A DNA stretch of 64,000 bases from NCBI GenBank assembly GCA_026261815.1, contig JAMPIT010000894.1, positions 51,061,147-51,125,146 of the forward strand, in the 5' to 3' direction. This document shows positions 1 through 13,984 of the stretch, piece by piece (the first letter of the stretch is position 1; each line of letters starts with the position of its first letter). The notes beneath the pieces are model-generated. The model worked only from the letters and a program-made list of their open reading frames with translations, did no database searches and had not been told where the DNA came from. Origin of the DNA: Monarcha castaneiventris obscurior. Its lineage: Eukaryota > Chordata > Aves > Passeriformes > Monarchidae. Both the position numbers and the translations under genes were made by a program.

Positions 1-2670
1 TACCCCCACTTGACACAGCACAGCGAATGTGGCTCTGTTGTGCTCTGTTTCTGCATGGAATTTGTTGCATCAAAAGGGAGAAATTTTCACTACCAGCCAG
101 AGCTCTCCAAGAAACACCCTGGTCCAGAGAACAGGGTTCATGCACTGACAGACAGCCCAATGGCTCCTCTAAACCCCTCTGAAAAAGCTGCACAATAAAT
201 AGGGAGCCCTTGGACCCAACATTTATGTAGTAATATAAAATATTAACTCCAGCCAGGGTGTAGAGCCTTTGCCAAAGCTTGATTGGTATTAGGTGATTTT
301 GGCACTGTTACTTACAAAGACTTCAATGGAAACCTGGGTGACTGAAAATCAAATGTAAAAAAATTATATAGACTAGAATCTACCTTCAAGTCCTTGTGCA
401 GCAGAAGAGGTCAACCACGTAGCTGCTATTCTAAAGCTAAGGAGATATAGTTAAGAACAGCTTGAAAGATTTAAATAAAGAAAATAATGTTACAGAAGAT
501 ACCATGAAACCTCACCTGGATAGCAGCTTATTCTGAAAAGCAAAATCAAAGAAGGGAAAAAACGTCAGTGGACACGGGAAACCAAGGAAAAAATATGTAG
601 CTGTCATTTCAGTTAATTTCTGTGTTCGTTATTCATTAAGTCTTTTGTCTACATCTACTGATAAAAGGCTTTAATCTCTATACTCAATTCCAAAACTCTG
701 TGAATGACAATTTAAGGCATTTTATTTACCCCATATTTTTAAAGATGCGGTAATTAAAATAATCTGTTTTACACTTATTAAAAATAAATTATTGCATATT
801 TTAATGTTTTTCCTCCCTGCAACTTTTTCTTAATTAGTTATTTAAACTGCGTTGAAAATCCCAAGCCAATACATTTCAATATTCATTTTTCTATTTTAAT
901 TTTTCAAACAAGAAGAAAAGTTTCCCTCTTTAAGCTGAAAATTCAATTTAAAAAGCAGATTAAATACTCATTGGTGTTATTTTACATCGTTCACAGAGAG
1001 CTTTTTTTTCTTCAATATTTATTAATGACGACATTCTTGCATGTACACATTATCTTACATCTATTAACATCTTTCATCTGAAAGGAACTTGGAGAGCTCT
1101 AACAAACAGACACTTTTGTAACTACGATGAGGGACTCATTCACTATTCGAACCCAAACCTCCCTGGAACAGAAATCCTTCAACTCTTTAAAGGTCTACAG
1201 CAACGCTGTGAGAAGAAGCAAAGAGCACCTTAGTGAACATCAGTAGAATTTAGTGCAACATAGACCCATCCCCTCTTGCTCCCATGGAATCTCACCATAA
1301 AATTCATAAGGTAAATAAATCAACCACTGAGGCTGATTGGCAAAGTGTAATTACTTCTGTTGGACTCTAAGATATCAGGCCTTTTATTCCTAAATAAAGG
1401 AATAGTAAACTGCATATTCCCAAATTAGAAGTGGCTACACATACTTTACATAATTTATTGGCACCTATCTTCAATCATGTTGCTGTTTTACTCTCTAAAG
1501 AGCATTGGATTACTTCAGTATTAACAAAGAATAACCAAAAATATAACCAAAATCTGGGTGCCATATCAGCCCAGACCCTCAGCAGATGTCAGCAGGTTCT
1601 AGGTGTATGCCATGGCCACACAGCAATGCTAGAGAGGAGGCTTCCCAAGGATACAAGTACAAATGTACATGGTTTAAATTTAATTGTAATTACAGATTTT
1701 GTGAAAACAGAGCTTCAGGGGAAGACAGAGGCTTAAAATCAGCTCGGTTGGAACCGAAGCCATCATTACGCAGTGGGGAATGGTACAAAGGATGAACTCA
1801 GGAAGCTTATGCAGAAAGTGACTGAGTTTAAAGGGTCCCTCTACATTTAAAAAACTAAAATAATTTTGCTCTTTGACTTTCTGTGTTTTTCCACCATGAC
1901 ATAGCATAAACTAACTTATTCCAAAGTGAGACACACATTATACTGTGTTTGGCTGGGAAAGAGTTAATTTTCTTACACGTCTAGGCACAAATGTTGAATG
2001 TGTCACGCGTTTTCTACAATGTAAAAATACATGTTTTCCATAATTTCTGGCTTTCTAACTAATGTGCTATTAGATAAGCCTCTGTGTCATTTTGTTCCCA
2101 TGATATTGGTGGTGACTGAAATACTCCTAGTTTGGCCAGCCTGTTTCTAGGCTTTCAGGTACATGCCCAGGCCAAATTTGCAGAGAGGGAAAGGTGTGTG
2201 GTGTTGGCTTAGGGGTGGTTTTATGTTGTTTTTTTGGTTTTGATTATGGTTTGGTTTGGGTTTTTTGCCCCTTTACCTATTCCACTATTTTTCCTTGTGC
2301 TGATTGGTGTTTTATTAATGTAGAATGTAAGGAGGTGAAATATGAAAACACTGCCTTGGCACAGGGTGTTTCCCAACTGCCAGCATCATTTTTATTGCCT
2401 GCACTGTCTAATGTGTCCCTAATAAATATTGTCTTGCTCTTTCATGCTAATCATATCATTTAGTGGGCAGTGCACACCACTCTCTCTTCAGCTATCTTAA
2501 TCTCTTCAGTGTTTGACTGGTACAGTATCTTTCCATGTAGAACCCAGTTTAATTCAGGGCAAGATGACACAACTAAAGATGAAACATTTACATAATTTCT
2601 GTGAAGGACATTCCAGAGATATATAAATTTAAAGTCTTTGTGTTCCAATGTGTCCTTCCCAATTTTCAAA
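1..2670. other. Intergenic, no gene recognised
   Basis: AT-rich unique-looking sequence. The part at about 700-1010 is especially AT-rich with several TAATTA-type words. The open frames here are short and do not resemble proteins. Confidence 0.7.
2205..2268. repeat. T/G-rich low-complexity tract
   Basis: Plus strand almost only T and G, with repeated GGTTT/TTTTGG units. Similar short tracts occur near 17.23 and 44.76 kb. It has no coding meaning. Confidence 0.7.
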
Positions 2671-2804
2671 GAGTTGTTTAGATTGGAAAAGACCTTTAAG
2701 ATCATTGAGTCCAACCATTAAATCCACACTGCCAAGGCCGCCATTAAACCAGGTCCCCACGTGCCACATCTGCATGACTTTTAAACACCTTGAGAGATGG
2801 TGAC
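2671..2804 (-). mobile_element. CR1 LINE 3' fragment
   Basis: Short, degraded CR1 tail. Plus-strand landmarks are AGATTGGAAAAGACCTTTAA, GATCATTGAGTCCAACCATT and GTCCCCACGTGCCACATCTG, which match the same consensus as the copy at 62.4 kb. The sequence beyond about 2804 no longer resembles CR1. Confidence 0.85.
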
Positions 2805-5800
2805 CAGGGTCAGAAAGAAGCAGCAGTTTTCTCAAGCTCACTTTAGAAAGGAGAAGCAGAGAGAATCCAGTACTGGCATGCACATGTATCTATAGCAATG
2901 CAAACTCCATGTCAGTCTGGTATTCTACATTTCAGCTACAGGAAAATTGGAGTTACACAGCTATGAATTCCTTGCTAGGAGTGAAGAGGTTTCTAGCCTA
3001 ACCTCCCAGAAACTAACTGCTATCACCGACCACATCCTGATTGAGTAATCAGAGAAATCCTCTTTGCTCATGCTCTGAGCACACAGAGTACATCTCTTTC
3101 CTGATGCCAAGGGCTAAGGGTTAAAGGGTACAGCAAAAGAACCCTGGTTAAGTTTTATCCAAATTGGGATGCATTATTCCATATAATTTTCCAGAAGTAC
3201 ATATTGCACTAAACTGGAACAAGAGAGGAAATAGGAGATTTATAAATTTATTACATTGCCCAATAAGAAGACATCAGCCTTATTTCCCTTCAAAAATGCA
3301 CCAGATTCTTCTTCGTTCCTGGGAGTTTTCTTTCTCTGTAGTTCAAGTGTGATGGCCAAGCCAAAGTGAAATGACAGAGCACATTGCATCCACAAAAAAT
3401 ATCCTTGAAGCCCAACAGCATGCCCAAACCAATGATTATTTTACTTTATACACTCAACATGTTATTCTTGCTTTTGGCTCCAAATTAACCCCCAATAATT
3501 TTGTAAATTTCTATCTCAAATTTAGTACTTTGTAAGAGTATTGTACCTAAAAATCTGGATTAGAACTGGACCAAAAGTTTCAGTCTAATGCTAAAGGTCT
3601 GGATTTTAAAGTTTTAATGTCTGCACTGTGACCAACTGTCCACTAGAGTAATTCTGTAAATTGAAAACTCTGAATGCCTGCAGATTCCATTGCCAAATCA
3701 AAGCCAAGTATATCAACTGTCATCGTAATGTCTTTATTCACAAAAGGGGGGACACATATGTGCACATAGATATTCTATGCACTGCCAGCAAATTCTCTTT
3801 CTATAGGAATTACATTGTTGCAAAGCAGAGCTAGGAGAGCTCTACACTGAGGCTACATCCCTGTGGAAATACTGCATGAAAAGGCTTTTTATTTTTAAAG
3901 ATAAATTAAATTTTTTTGTATAATTGAGTCACACTTTTCATGTAGCACTCAGCCTAGGGATGTCTGCAGGAGAAAAGAACAATATCTTACTAAATCCCTT
4001 TTAGGATCATTAAATTTAGATCACAAAACTCTCACAGGCATGCAATTCCAAACATGTCACAGAAACAAAAGGAACAACAACAAAAAATGACAAGCTTCTC
4101 TTACATTATTTTCCTTCTTCACAATGATGTTTAAGGTAGCAAAGTGTTAATGAATTCAGTACAATGTATCATGCATTGTGTTAGAACTTTTATATTGTTG
4201 AAAAATTGTCATATTTGGCTAGGCAGCTGCATGGAGAAAAAAGCTCTGACAATATCTAATTGAGTCTATTTTTACTGTCTTTCAGATAACATTGTTAGAA
4301 TTATGTACTGTACATATTTCTTATTTTTAGTTTCATACTCCCTCCCCCCTCTTCATAGCCCTTCTCTGCAACAGTATTTTATTACTGCTGATATGAATCC
4401 AGGTCATTTCCACAAAAGAAGAGTAAGCCCTATTCTATAATGTTGAAATGGGGCTACAAGCTGTTATGTAAATCACTATTAATAACAGAGTATTCAGGAC
4501 ATGTGCCTCTTAAAAGCTGGTCCTTCTTTAGAACACTGACTGGGACACAAAAGCCTCAAGCTCCATCTCCTACTTTATCATGTGCTTCCTGGCCATTTCT
4601 GAGCTAAACATCTCATATCTCACTTGCTCCTTTCTGTAAAATGGGAATAGCAGAATATTTCCTTTGGTTTTTCCTGCCTTTGGAAACAAAGAATACTTCA
4701 ATGCCAAGCCTGCCTCTTCTGCGGATAGATCATGTCAAGTGCAACTGCTCCAGCTCATACGCAAAATTTCTGGTATTGCCATGGGATACTTTCAGCACAA
4801 CTTTTCATCTCTCACCCTTACCCAATCAGCCTATTCACTTGTGATTTTTCGTGAGTTTCCCAAGCCCCCACAACCTTGCAGGAAAATCAGGTAGGTAGGT
4901 TATGCACACAGAGAGAACAATTTTCTCCAAGGATAGAGAAAGAATGCCTTGTGCCTCATCCTTTGCAGTAGCCTGGTTAAGAATGTTGCAGGACACTGTC
5001 AGAAAGACTTTTTAAAAGGAGACAAATTGCCTGGGGAAACACACACCAAGCAGTACCACCACTGATGAAGTCCAGGAGGAGAAAGCTCCTCTGCACAGCC
5101 AGCCAAGAGGACTGGATCTTCAACCCCGGCAAATGGAGATTCCATACCCTGCTTCCATGCAGGAGAACAGCCAACCAAAGATAAAGCAAGCCAGCCAGGG
5201 GAAATAGCCTCGGGTCTCTACACAGAAATGTATATATTTAAAAATACAACTATTGAGGAGAAATCACTTTTAAAATACCCCACCATTTAAAAACAACATA
5301 AAGCTTCACACTTATACCATCCCATCCCCCACAACTGTTGTTTAAATATTATTTTATGCCCAAGGGCTCAAGAAACAGACTTCTGGGGACAAAACCCTTT
5401 AGGAAAATTTCAACCAGCCATGATCCAATAGAGCATTTTGTTATGTGTACACTAGGGACACTATCAATAACTGGGCTTCACTGGGCCTTGGAGGAAAACA
5501 TTTTACTGAGAAGAAACAGAATTATTTCAGAGACAAGCTACAGGAGAAGATAATAAGTAAACAGGACTTTCAAGATGGGAAAGAAAACCACATCACCAAA
5601 AAAACCCCAAAACCTAAAACAACAAAAAACACTTCTCAGCTTCTTTGGTTAGCTCCTACTAGCACCACCAAGTTTTTCCCCAAAAGTAGAGGAAAATTAT
5701 CTCCTCTTGAACTCCGAATAACATACATTCATGTGGGTAAAATGAAACACTGAGCAAGAAGTCAAAATTCCAGAAACTGAAATGAGCACATTTAGTAGGA

Positions 5801-8800
5801 AAAAAATAACTTTTCCTTTCTTTTATTTTTTCCTTCCCAACAATAGGAACCTTGAGTTTAGAATGAAAAGCAAGATACCATTTTGCAGAAGACTGACAAA
5901 ATAAAATACAAACTCTCTGTACCTTTTCCTTGTCCCTTACCTTCCAATTTTGTCTCTATAAAATATATTTTATTATTTTTCTGCATGACACCTCACATTC
6001 TCATGATAGGAACCTGAGACATTGTTCTGATTGAGTCAAGGTTGTGTAAGCTTTCAGGTGCCCACGGGGACATTGATTATTAGAGAAACAGGAGTTAAAA
6101 AAAAGGAATGAAAATAGAATTTGGAAAGCATGGCATTCTCAGGGAAGAATAGTTGGGATGTAATGAGGAGCTGTACCTGTGAAACCTAATAGCCAGAACA
6201 GAATTAGCCATTCAGGGTGACTTACTCAAAATATTCTGTGAGCAGGCTTAACAGCAGAAGTGCTCCAAACCAATATAAAGTGCAGCTGTAGATACAGGTA
6301 ACAAATGCATGAGCTAGTAGGACCAGCTCCTCTGTTACAGATGCCCAGAGGCTATGGTCAGACATCCAGGATATGAAAATGGATACACCGTATAATCAAC
6401 ACCATAATGCCCACAGCATCCACTTCCATTTAGCCTGCAGGCTTCTGAAGGTACAAGGAAAAGTCTGGTCGATTATGGGAACTGACATTACGTATGTATT
6501 GCCAAAGAGAGCAAAATTCTCTAATATGATAACACCACTTTTCATTTTTCATGAGCTTCCTGATTTACAGTGCATAACATACGGGTTTGGACAGATGGAT
6601 TTAGGAAGCAATTGTCTTGTGTGTAAATTTGTCTGTTATTAAAAAATAGAATCAGTATAATTTTCACGTGTGGGTCTACACAAAGACTCGAAATGGAATG
6701 TCACCAACTTTGTAGGCTGAACTATAATAACTTTAATAAAGATTTTGCCCATGTACCTCTGCCAGTTCCCACCAGAGGTGAGGACCGGATCTCACCTGAA
6801 AATTTCTTTAAAAAAAAAAACCTAATTAAATCCGCTTGACTACTACCACTCACTGTCTAGAGTTACTATGTGACTGCATATAAAATAGCAACTGCTAATG
6901 ACAAAAACCCAGAAATACTTAGTAAAGGAGGTTTCCACTTTCTGAATGCAAGATGAGCTGTAGCCTGATAATGATTGCTATGACATTTATTATTAATAGT
7001 ATATTTTTGGAAATAAATGGCTATGCTAAGGCATTTTTTTGTGCAACATCCCATCTAACCCTTACATATCTAATGTTCATACTCAAGTTTTCAGTTTAAC
7101 ATGGGAAAAGACGTATAAGATGGCCATTTTCTGTTCTATTCCAAGGTAGACACGGGATAACCATACACACAAACCTCCTGCACAAACACAGAATAAGAGA
7201 GTGCTACCTGGACTATCAGCTCCTGGCCTCATAGGTGTATACTTCATGTAAAGTCTTCCAGAAGGGGTTAAATCTCCATCATGGAAACTGCACTTTTGGT
7301 CCATAGAGCTCATGGGAGGCAGTTCCAGTCTCCCACTGCTCTGATAGTTTTGTTCCTGATTTTCAGCCTGAATGTACTTGTGGCCAACTCATCCCATTTG
7401 TTCCCGAGTGTTCAGTGCTCTTGCATCTTCACTTCCTCTATCTAGTCTGCTTCCTCTGCTGTTAAATTTTTCTCCCTCTCTCTTCTTTCCTTCCTGTTTC
7501 CCTGCTGTCCTTGAGAGTTTCTTGGGTAAATTACTGTTTGCAAGGACCTACTTGACAACAAATTATTCATTTCCATTTTGCACAATTATGCAAGTAATTT
7601 ATTTAAGGATCCTGTTGAATGTGTGTACATATAACACACACAATTGTTACTAGTTACTGAATTATCAAACAGCTCAACATGACACAAGCCAAAACAGAGA
7701 CTTTATTTTTGTGTCAGTAAGAACACTTACACTCTCTAAGGCAGGAAAATATTTTTTAGGTCTTAGTTCTGTTTATGGCAAAGTCTGTTTTCAGGGTGGT
7801 TTCCTACCACAGTGGAGTCACAGAAGCAAGACTGTTCTCTGAATTATCTCTGCTTCTGGCAATTGTCAAAGAAAATACATCGAACTAAACACAGCACTAA
7901 TTTGCCCCAGCATGTGTCATGCAAACAGCTCTTACTGCAGTTGCAATGTTGGGCCAATGTTCAAGTTTTTGAATAAGTTCCTGACATAAGTGTCAGTCCC
8001 ACACCATCCTTCATTTTGAGAACCACCTTTAACAAAATTAGCAGAGACTGACTGTGCATTCTTCGTTAAATACTGAAAAATCATAACAAGGAAACAAGGA
8101 CATCCATAAAGTGGCAAAGGTTCAAAGAAGCATCTATAACAGGATGTAACCATATCTCTATTGTGTTCCCTGCTTGTAATCCAGGCAACTAACTGGTAGG
8201 ACATGAAAGATGTACTAGAAAGTAAACTTAACTTTAAAACATCAGAAGCAAAGTTGAACTTCATTAGCCAGTGTACAAGCCATCTTGAAAATATGGAGAA
8301 ATTAAGCCTTGTGCATGGTTTGAGGCTTTTTGAAATTTACACCCTTAATATTTAAAATTATGCAATTGCTGCAAGGCCTCCCTCTGTCTCTTTTGGAAAG
8401 TCTAAAACAAAACTTTCATTAAAGGAGACTGCAAGCTCATCTGTGGAGCCAAATAATTTCCTCATATCCCATTTAAGAAAGCTCTTATTTTACAGGTCAG
8501 CTCTGCTTACCACACTTTTTGTAAGAGCTATAACTCATGCCAGCTAGACTAGCAGATGGGATGCAATAGAACAAAGAGGTTAGCCCGGTAATTTAGGAGA
8601 AAGGAGTTCATTTGACAGCTCCATCTGATTGGAAAAATGTATCTTATACATTTTGAGACTGACCTCATTTCTCCCATTACTGTTGTTTTTCCTTTTTTTT
8701 GTTCTTCCTTCAGTTCTTCCTTTCTTCTCATGTACTACCCTTCTTCTGACTCTGTATTGTCCACCTTCCTCCTTGACATGTGCTGTCTCACCGGAGATCC

Positions 8801-10962
8801 ACCTCATTTCCTGCTCTTCTCTCTGTTCAAAGTGATTCCCACACTAGTCCTCCTTCCAGGATCATCTCATTCCCACCATGTAGGGAAGGACATCCAGCCT
8901 GATAACCACCTTTCATCTCACATACAGCACAAAACACCCCTCTGGATTTCACTCTGACCCTCTCCACACCAGGTCTCTGGATATTCCCAGCACTGGGGTG
9001 TCCCAGACATTGTGAAGACATCAGAAAGAATTTTGGTCCTACAGGCCAGGTCCTTCTCTATGAGGAAGGAGAGCAAATATGTCACTGCTGCTTTGATTCA
9101 CCACAGATTCCTCAGACGTGGAGCCAGAAATACACTCCTGTTGTGTTCTTCAACCAGAGGCCTTACAACCCACATAAGGGGTTCCCAAATCACCCTGCTC
9201 AGTAGGAGCTTTCAAGTGTTTTCATTAAAAACTGGGACTTTTTCCATGGAGGATAGCCCAAGAAAGAGAAGGATAAAACACCACCTTTCCACTGAACCCC
9301 AAATTCTGCTCCACTGAACTGAGAACAGATTTCAGTCTCAGGCCATCTTGTTTGAAGCCCCCAGAGATCGTTGACCAAATGCAGACTACAACTGTTTTAC
9401 CATTCTCTCTTCTCATATCCCCTCTTGTCACCAGGAGATATTCTGTGTACTGGAGCTTACACAGAATAAAACCCATCTATGCTCTCTCTCTGTGTCTGCA
9501 TCCAGATGGGGTGGCTTTTGTCCTTTTGTGCTGCTCAAAAACAAAGCAGAGAATCTTCCCCATTTATTGATTTCCAGAACCCTAAAGGTTTTGAAATAAT
9601 GCCTTTGCCTTTCAAGCCAGAAGGGTTGGAAGTCACAGCGTAGGAAACTGGCAACAAAGAAAATGTTTTTTGAAAGCATTCACTCAGCAATTCAGAATCG
9701 ATCTGCGGAGTGCGTTCCCCTTGTGCTTGCTTTTCACAGCCATTAGAGCAAGAAAGCTCTTTTTGCACTCATGCCCTGCCAAAGGGGTGGGAGGCTGCAG
9801 ATCGTGGCCTCGTGGACTGTGCACACCCCAGCTTGTAGGGCAGCCTGGCAGAGCTGGTGCCACCGGACAGAAAGGAGCCAAGGCCTGGGTAGAAATCCAC
9901 CCTGGTTAAAGGGAAAAAGCATCAAAAATAACAGGTATTTGGGAATTTCTATAAATCAGGACCATACTCTCTCGGGTAAGAAAAAAAGAGGAAAAGGCAA
10001 TTGAATCTTTTCTTACATCACTTATTGGTGTATACCTGGTAATTCAAGAAAAATTACAGCATGGAAGCATGTATCTGCCCCAAGGCAAGTAAGGGGATAG
10101 CCACCTGTTTTAATCAAGGCCAGCTCAAATTGCTCTATCATGTACACAGCCATCCAATGAACCACAGCAAAGAAGTTATTGCAGAAAAGAAGTTACTTAT
10201 CTCAATGATCGCCTGTAAACTTTGCATTTTCTGTGCAATCTGAGAAGACTGCCAAAATACTGTTTATTTATTTCCTAACACAGAGGTTGCTTCAATGGAC
10301 CTTCCATAAGCAAAAGTAAAAACCAAGCAAGCAACCCTTTCTCTGTCACAGAGCAGACAACTTCCTCACTGCTGGAATGCAAGACCCCAAACTTCCTTGA
10401 CATGTCTCCTGCACATTGAGACAAAACAGTACAGGAAGGAATAGCTGTTTGACCTCTTTCGCTACTGACAATAAGCACAACAAACATATGGGATGTATCT
10501 CTGTGGTGAGAAGAGCAGACAAATTCTTAATTTATTTAATGTTATCAGAGGCTGGAAGTAGTCTGTGACTTAAAGGTCCCCTAAAAACTCAGGCTTTTGT
10601 GAAGAGATTATTTTATCACTGTGGAAAGAAATGCATACAGAGATCCATTGCCCTGAGACTTAATAACAGTGTCAGGTTACAACCATCTTCAGGAAATTAG
10701 AATCAAAAGGAACTCAAAAGTACATCTTCTCGGAATCCATTTCACTACTAGAGTACTTTTAGAGAAAAAGAAAAAAAAGGCATGCATACTTTAATTTTTT
10801 GAAAAATAGATGTTTATCTAACTAGTAGTCTAAGACTCCATGGCAGGAGTATTTGACAACACACTCTCTCATCTTGGTTCTGCCATCTTTATACCATGCC
10901 CATGGCACATCAGAGACCTTCACCCTTCACAGCTGCCATTCTTTTTCAGTAACCAATACTGC
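2805..10962. other. Intergenic, no gene recognised
   Basis: No exon, RNA gene or intact repeat seen, apart from the possible MIR remnant at 4.6 kb. Around 8.7-9.5 kb the sequence is pyrimidine-rich on the plus strand and opens several overlapping frames of 60-106 codons on both strands. None shows a domain or splice structure. Confidence 0.65.
4601..4660 (+). repeat. Possible MIR-like remnant
   Basis: CTTTCTGTAAAATGGGAATA matches the well-known MIR 3' portion 'catctgtaaaatggg-aata', and CTCATATCTCACTTG just before it fits loosely. It is short and could be chance. Confidence 0.35.
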
Positions 10963-11025
10963 AAATATAAGAATATTCTAATAAAAATAAAATATAAGAA
11001 TAAAATATAAGAATATTGTAATAAA
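10963..11025 (+). repeat. Short AT-rich tandem duplication
   Basis: The string AAATATAAGAATATT, then C or G, then TAATAAA occurs at 10963-10985 and again at 11003-11025, with a partial third copy (AAATATAAGAAT) between. Copy B of the inverted repeat has only one related unit, so the expansion happened on the copy A side. Confidence 0.75.
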
Positions 11026-11330
11026 CAAAAATCAAACAATAACAATCACTGGAAAGACCCACTAAAGATTTGGACATATGAAATTCCATTGCAGCAACCA
11101 ATTCAGAGGCACCTGATCTTCAAGGTAGAATCCATAGCCCTCAATTATACCTCTGGGTAATGACTAAGGAAAGTCAATTTTCTCAAAAAGGCAATCTTCA
11201 AGATAATTGTCATCTGCGCAGGGAGCTGCTGAAGCCATGGAAGGGCGTTTGCTAACAGTCTGAAGCTATTGCAGTGTAAGGTCCCAGGAGATAGGTAGAG
11301 GCTTCCATCCATCAGGGATCCCCATTGCAG
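11003..11330 (+). repeat. Inverted repeat, copy A (unidentified sequence)
   Basis: This segment recurs in reverse complement at 16088-16396. Shared landmarks include ATCAAACAATAACAATCACT, GAAATTCCATTGCAGCAACC and GCTGCTGAAGCCATGGAAGG. By eye, about 12 differences occur in the first 265 aligned bases (about 95% identity). Identity then falls around the bases after GCAGTGTAA and returns at CTTCCATCCATCAGGGATCC. I recognise no transposon family, LTR ends or coding frame. Its left edge abuts a short tandem duplication (10963-11025). Confidence 0.85.
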
Positions 11331-13147
11331 ATGGGCTGATTATCCATCATCAGCCAGTATGAGGAATCTTTTCCTGATCCCAAACAGGCATCATGACAGT
11401 CTACATCACAGAGTGCGTGAAACTAATGTATTCTGCTGTGTAATTTGTCACACAGAGTCAGTTCAAGTCTTTTGTAATGTATCTGAATATGCTGTACAGA
11501 TTTTTACCATCCTATTCACAGTATTACTTGGTGTTTTTCTTTAAGGTTGTTCCCTTTGTTGGTCTAAGAAACTTTAATATGACAAACAAAGTACAAAAAT
11601 TACTTTCAAACAGATCAATTTCTATGTTTGCATCTACTCACAAAGCTGCTTATTTTTACTGAAAAAGAAGTCATCATTAAAATTCCACAGAACAACCACA
11701 GTGTCTATATCTTTAATGGAATTTCAGAAGATGGGCTGTTTCTCAGGAGAGCCATTCTTAGGCCTAGACTGTGTTATCATCTCTAGGAAAACAAACCAGA
11801 AACCAGTTAAACAAACCTGAGTTTATGCTTTCTTCCTGACAAGTTGTGACTGCTCAGAAAGATCTTTTTAATGCTTTGGTGCTACCAGCAAAATGAAATA
11901 TCACAGCTGTTCAGTCAGATTTACAGCAACACAAGGATAATTTTCACCATGTCAAAAATACAATATTGTACTTCCTACTCATCTTCTGGCCACAGCATGA
12001 CCACAAAAGAAAAAGAAGAGAGGGAAAAGAAAAAAAAAAAGAAACAAACCAACGTTGTGGGAACTGTCTCCTCAGGAAAAGGCTGGAATTTCAAGTCTTG
12101 GCACTATTTATGCATGCTGTGATTTCTTATGCACAGTCTCTATAGCATGAAAAAGCCTACATCAAATATGACCATCTTCTGAAGATTCTGTGTGGGTTTC
12201 GAAAAATCACTTTGCACATTCCAGTGCTAGTAGGTACCCGCACTGAGTTATGAATAACTCCCAACATGTCTCAAAGCCAGCAAGCCTCTGGCACTACTTC
12301 AGGATATTCCTGGCAAGAGAGAGTTTTCCTACAACCGTCATATTAGACTGAGGTAACATTTTGGAAAAGGATATTCTACCTACTGAAAAATCTTTCTTTC
12401 TTTTTTTTTTTTTTTAATAAGAAGGGGTCACCCAAAGCACTCTTCTTTACATGTAGAGATATGCAAATAGATTTTTAATCCTGGTTTCCCCAGAAAACAA
12501 GGCTGATGCAATCACATTTGTTTATCTGTTTTTCACCAAAGCTTCCCACATCAGCACATTTGCAAGTAGAACTAGTATCAAAGATATGTTGAGTGAAAAC
12601 AGGCTGTCAATAGAAGGAAAAGTTCCAGGCTGGGCATGTGCACTTACTGGTCTCTAGAAAAGTTTGCACTGGGGAGACCAAAATAGTTTTCTCCTGTTGA
12701 AAAAAAATGGATGATAACCCTAGGGTAAAGACAGGAGATCCTTCCAAGCCATGGGAAAATGTCAGATTTCACTGTCAAGCATTATATGCGCTTCCACTGA
12801 AAACCAGTCCACAATCGTTCTTGTACTCCTGGAACTATTTGTTTTTACTTTTTTATGTTGTTCTTTGTATCAACATAGCTCAGCAACATTAGAGCTCAGA
12901 AACAGCCTGTTCTTGGTGCACTTGTGCATGGCTGTGCACTTTCAAAGCTACTTCATTGCTTTTGTGTTCCCATTTGGAAAGAGAATTTGCACCAGATATA
13001 CCAAGAAGCAATCTGGGCAGCCAGGTCCTGTACATCAACCTCATCCATTACAGAGGCCTAGGAGAGAGCCCACATCTTCTAGTTCCTTTATGCACACACA
13101 TTTTCTGAAGAGTTATTTTTATAATACAAATTTCAGTGACACTAGAA
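11331..13147. other. Intergenic, no gene recognised
   Basis: Unique-looking sequence with an A tract (about 12,030) and a T tract (about 12,400). No gene or repeat family recognised. Confidence 0.65.
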
Positions 13148-13265
13148 GTGGACGACACTCTCAGGCACAGGGTGTAATTTTTGGGGAGTCCTGTGCAGGG
13201 TCACAAGTTGGGCTCAAACATCCTGATGGGTCCCTTCCAGCTCAGCATATTCTAGGATTTTATGA
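13148..13265 (+). mobile_element. CR1 LINE 3' UTR fragment
   Basis: CR1 3' end in the plus orientation. Landmarks are CTCTCAGGCACAGGGTGT, GTCCTGTGCAGGGTC, TGATGGGTCCCTTCCAGCTC and the degraded octamer tail CATATTCTAGGATTTTATGA. Only the UTR is present. A 184-codon open frame that overlaps it is not a gene. Confidence 0.85.
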
Positions 13266-13534
13266 CCCTTCCTCTTTCTTAGTCCACGTGGTAAAATCGG
13301 TATGACTTAACTTCCATAAAGCGAGGCCCAGCACCAGTTTTTTGCAGCATGGAGGAGAAAGAATCTAGAGCTTTAATTCCCTCTTAAATCTAGTTTAGGG
13401 CTCTGAAAATATATCTATATTTGCACTGTGTTCTCATTTTGCAGATAAGTGATAAAAACTCAGTTTTCTTCATGCTTTCAGCTGATGGTAGGCAGATTTT
13501 ACATGGTTTTCTTCATCTGATTCTTACTTTAAAA

Positions 13535-13550
13535 ATATATATATATATAT
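13535..13550. repeat. (AT)n microsatellite
   Basis: Eight AT units flanked by an A tract and CCAGG. Confidence 0.9.
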
Positions 13551-13784
13551 CCAGGAATGAATGAGAGCATTAGCCTCCACACATTCTGTACTTTATGCTA
13601 TTTACCACTGGATAGCCCTGGAATATTTGCAGCTGGCTGTACTGTGTTTTGTACAATGTAGCTCTTTATCGTGGTTTTTATCAAAGAACTGTGGTTTAGC
13701 ACAGAATGAGGCAGAGCTACATTGAAGCTGCAATGTGGTTCAGGTTACCAGATTGCATTTTGATGATTTGGTATTAAAGTTCTC

Positions 13785-13802
13785 AACACACACACACACA
13801 CA
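13785..13802. repeat. (CA)n microsatellite
   Basis: About nine AC/CA units followed by AAAA. Confidence 0.9.
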
Positions 13803-13984
13803 AAAATCAACATTTAAGAAATGCAAGTGAGAAAAGCTCTAAAGAGAGACTGAATAAACTATACCATTATGGAGATTTTGCCTTACTTTCTATATTAAAA
13901 CAAGTAGCTTTGAGTCAATACGAGCGAATCTCCCAATTATTTTCTTTCTGAGGCAAATCTTACACTAAACTTTTGCTAGCAGAA

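Noticed and set aside
9225..9925. Dense set of overlapping 60-100 codon frames on both strands
   Set aside because: Locally balanced base composition lowers the number of stops. No domain, splice signal or codon pattern favours one frame.
12751..13305. 184-codon plus-strand open frame
   Set aside because: Its last third runs through a CR1 3' UTR. The rest has no domain, no splice context and no recognisable family, so it is a chance frame in a gene desert.
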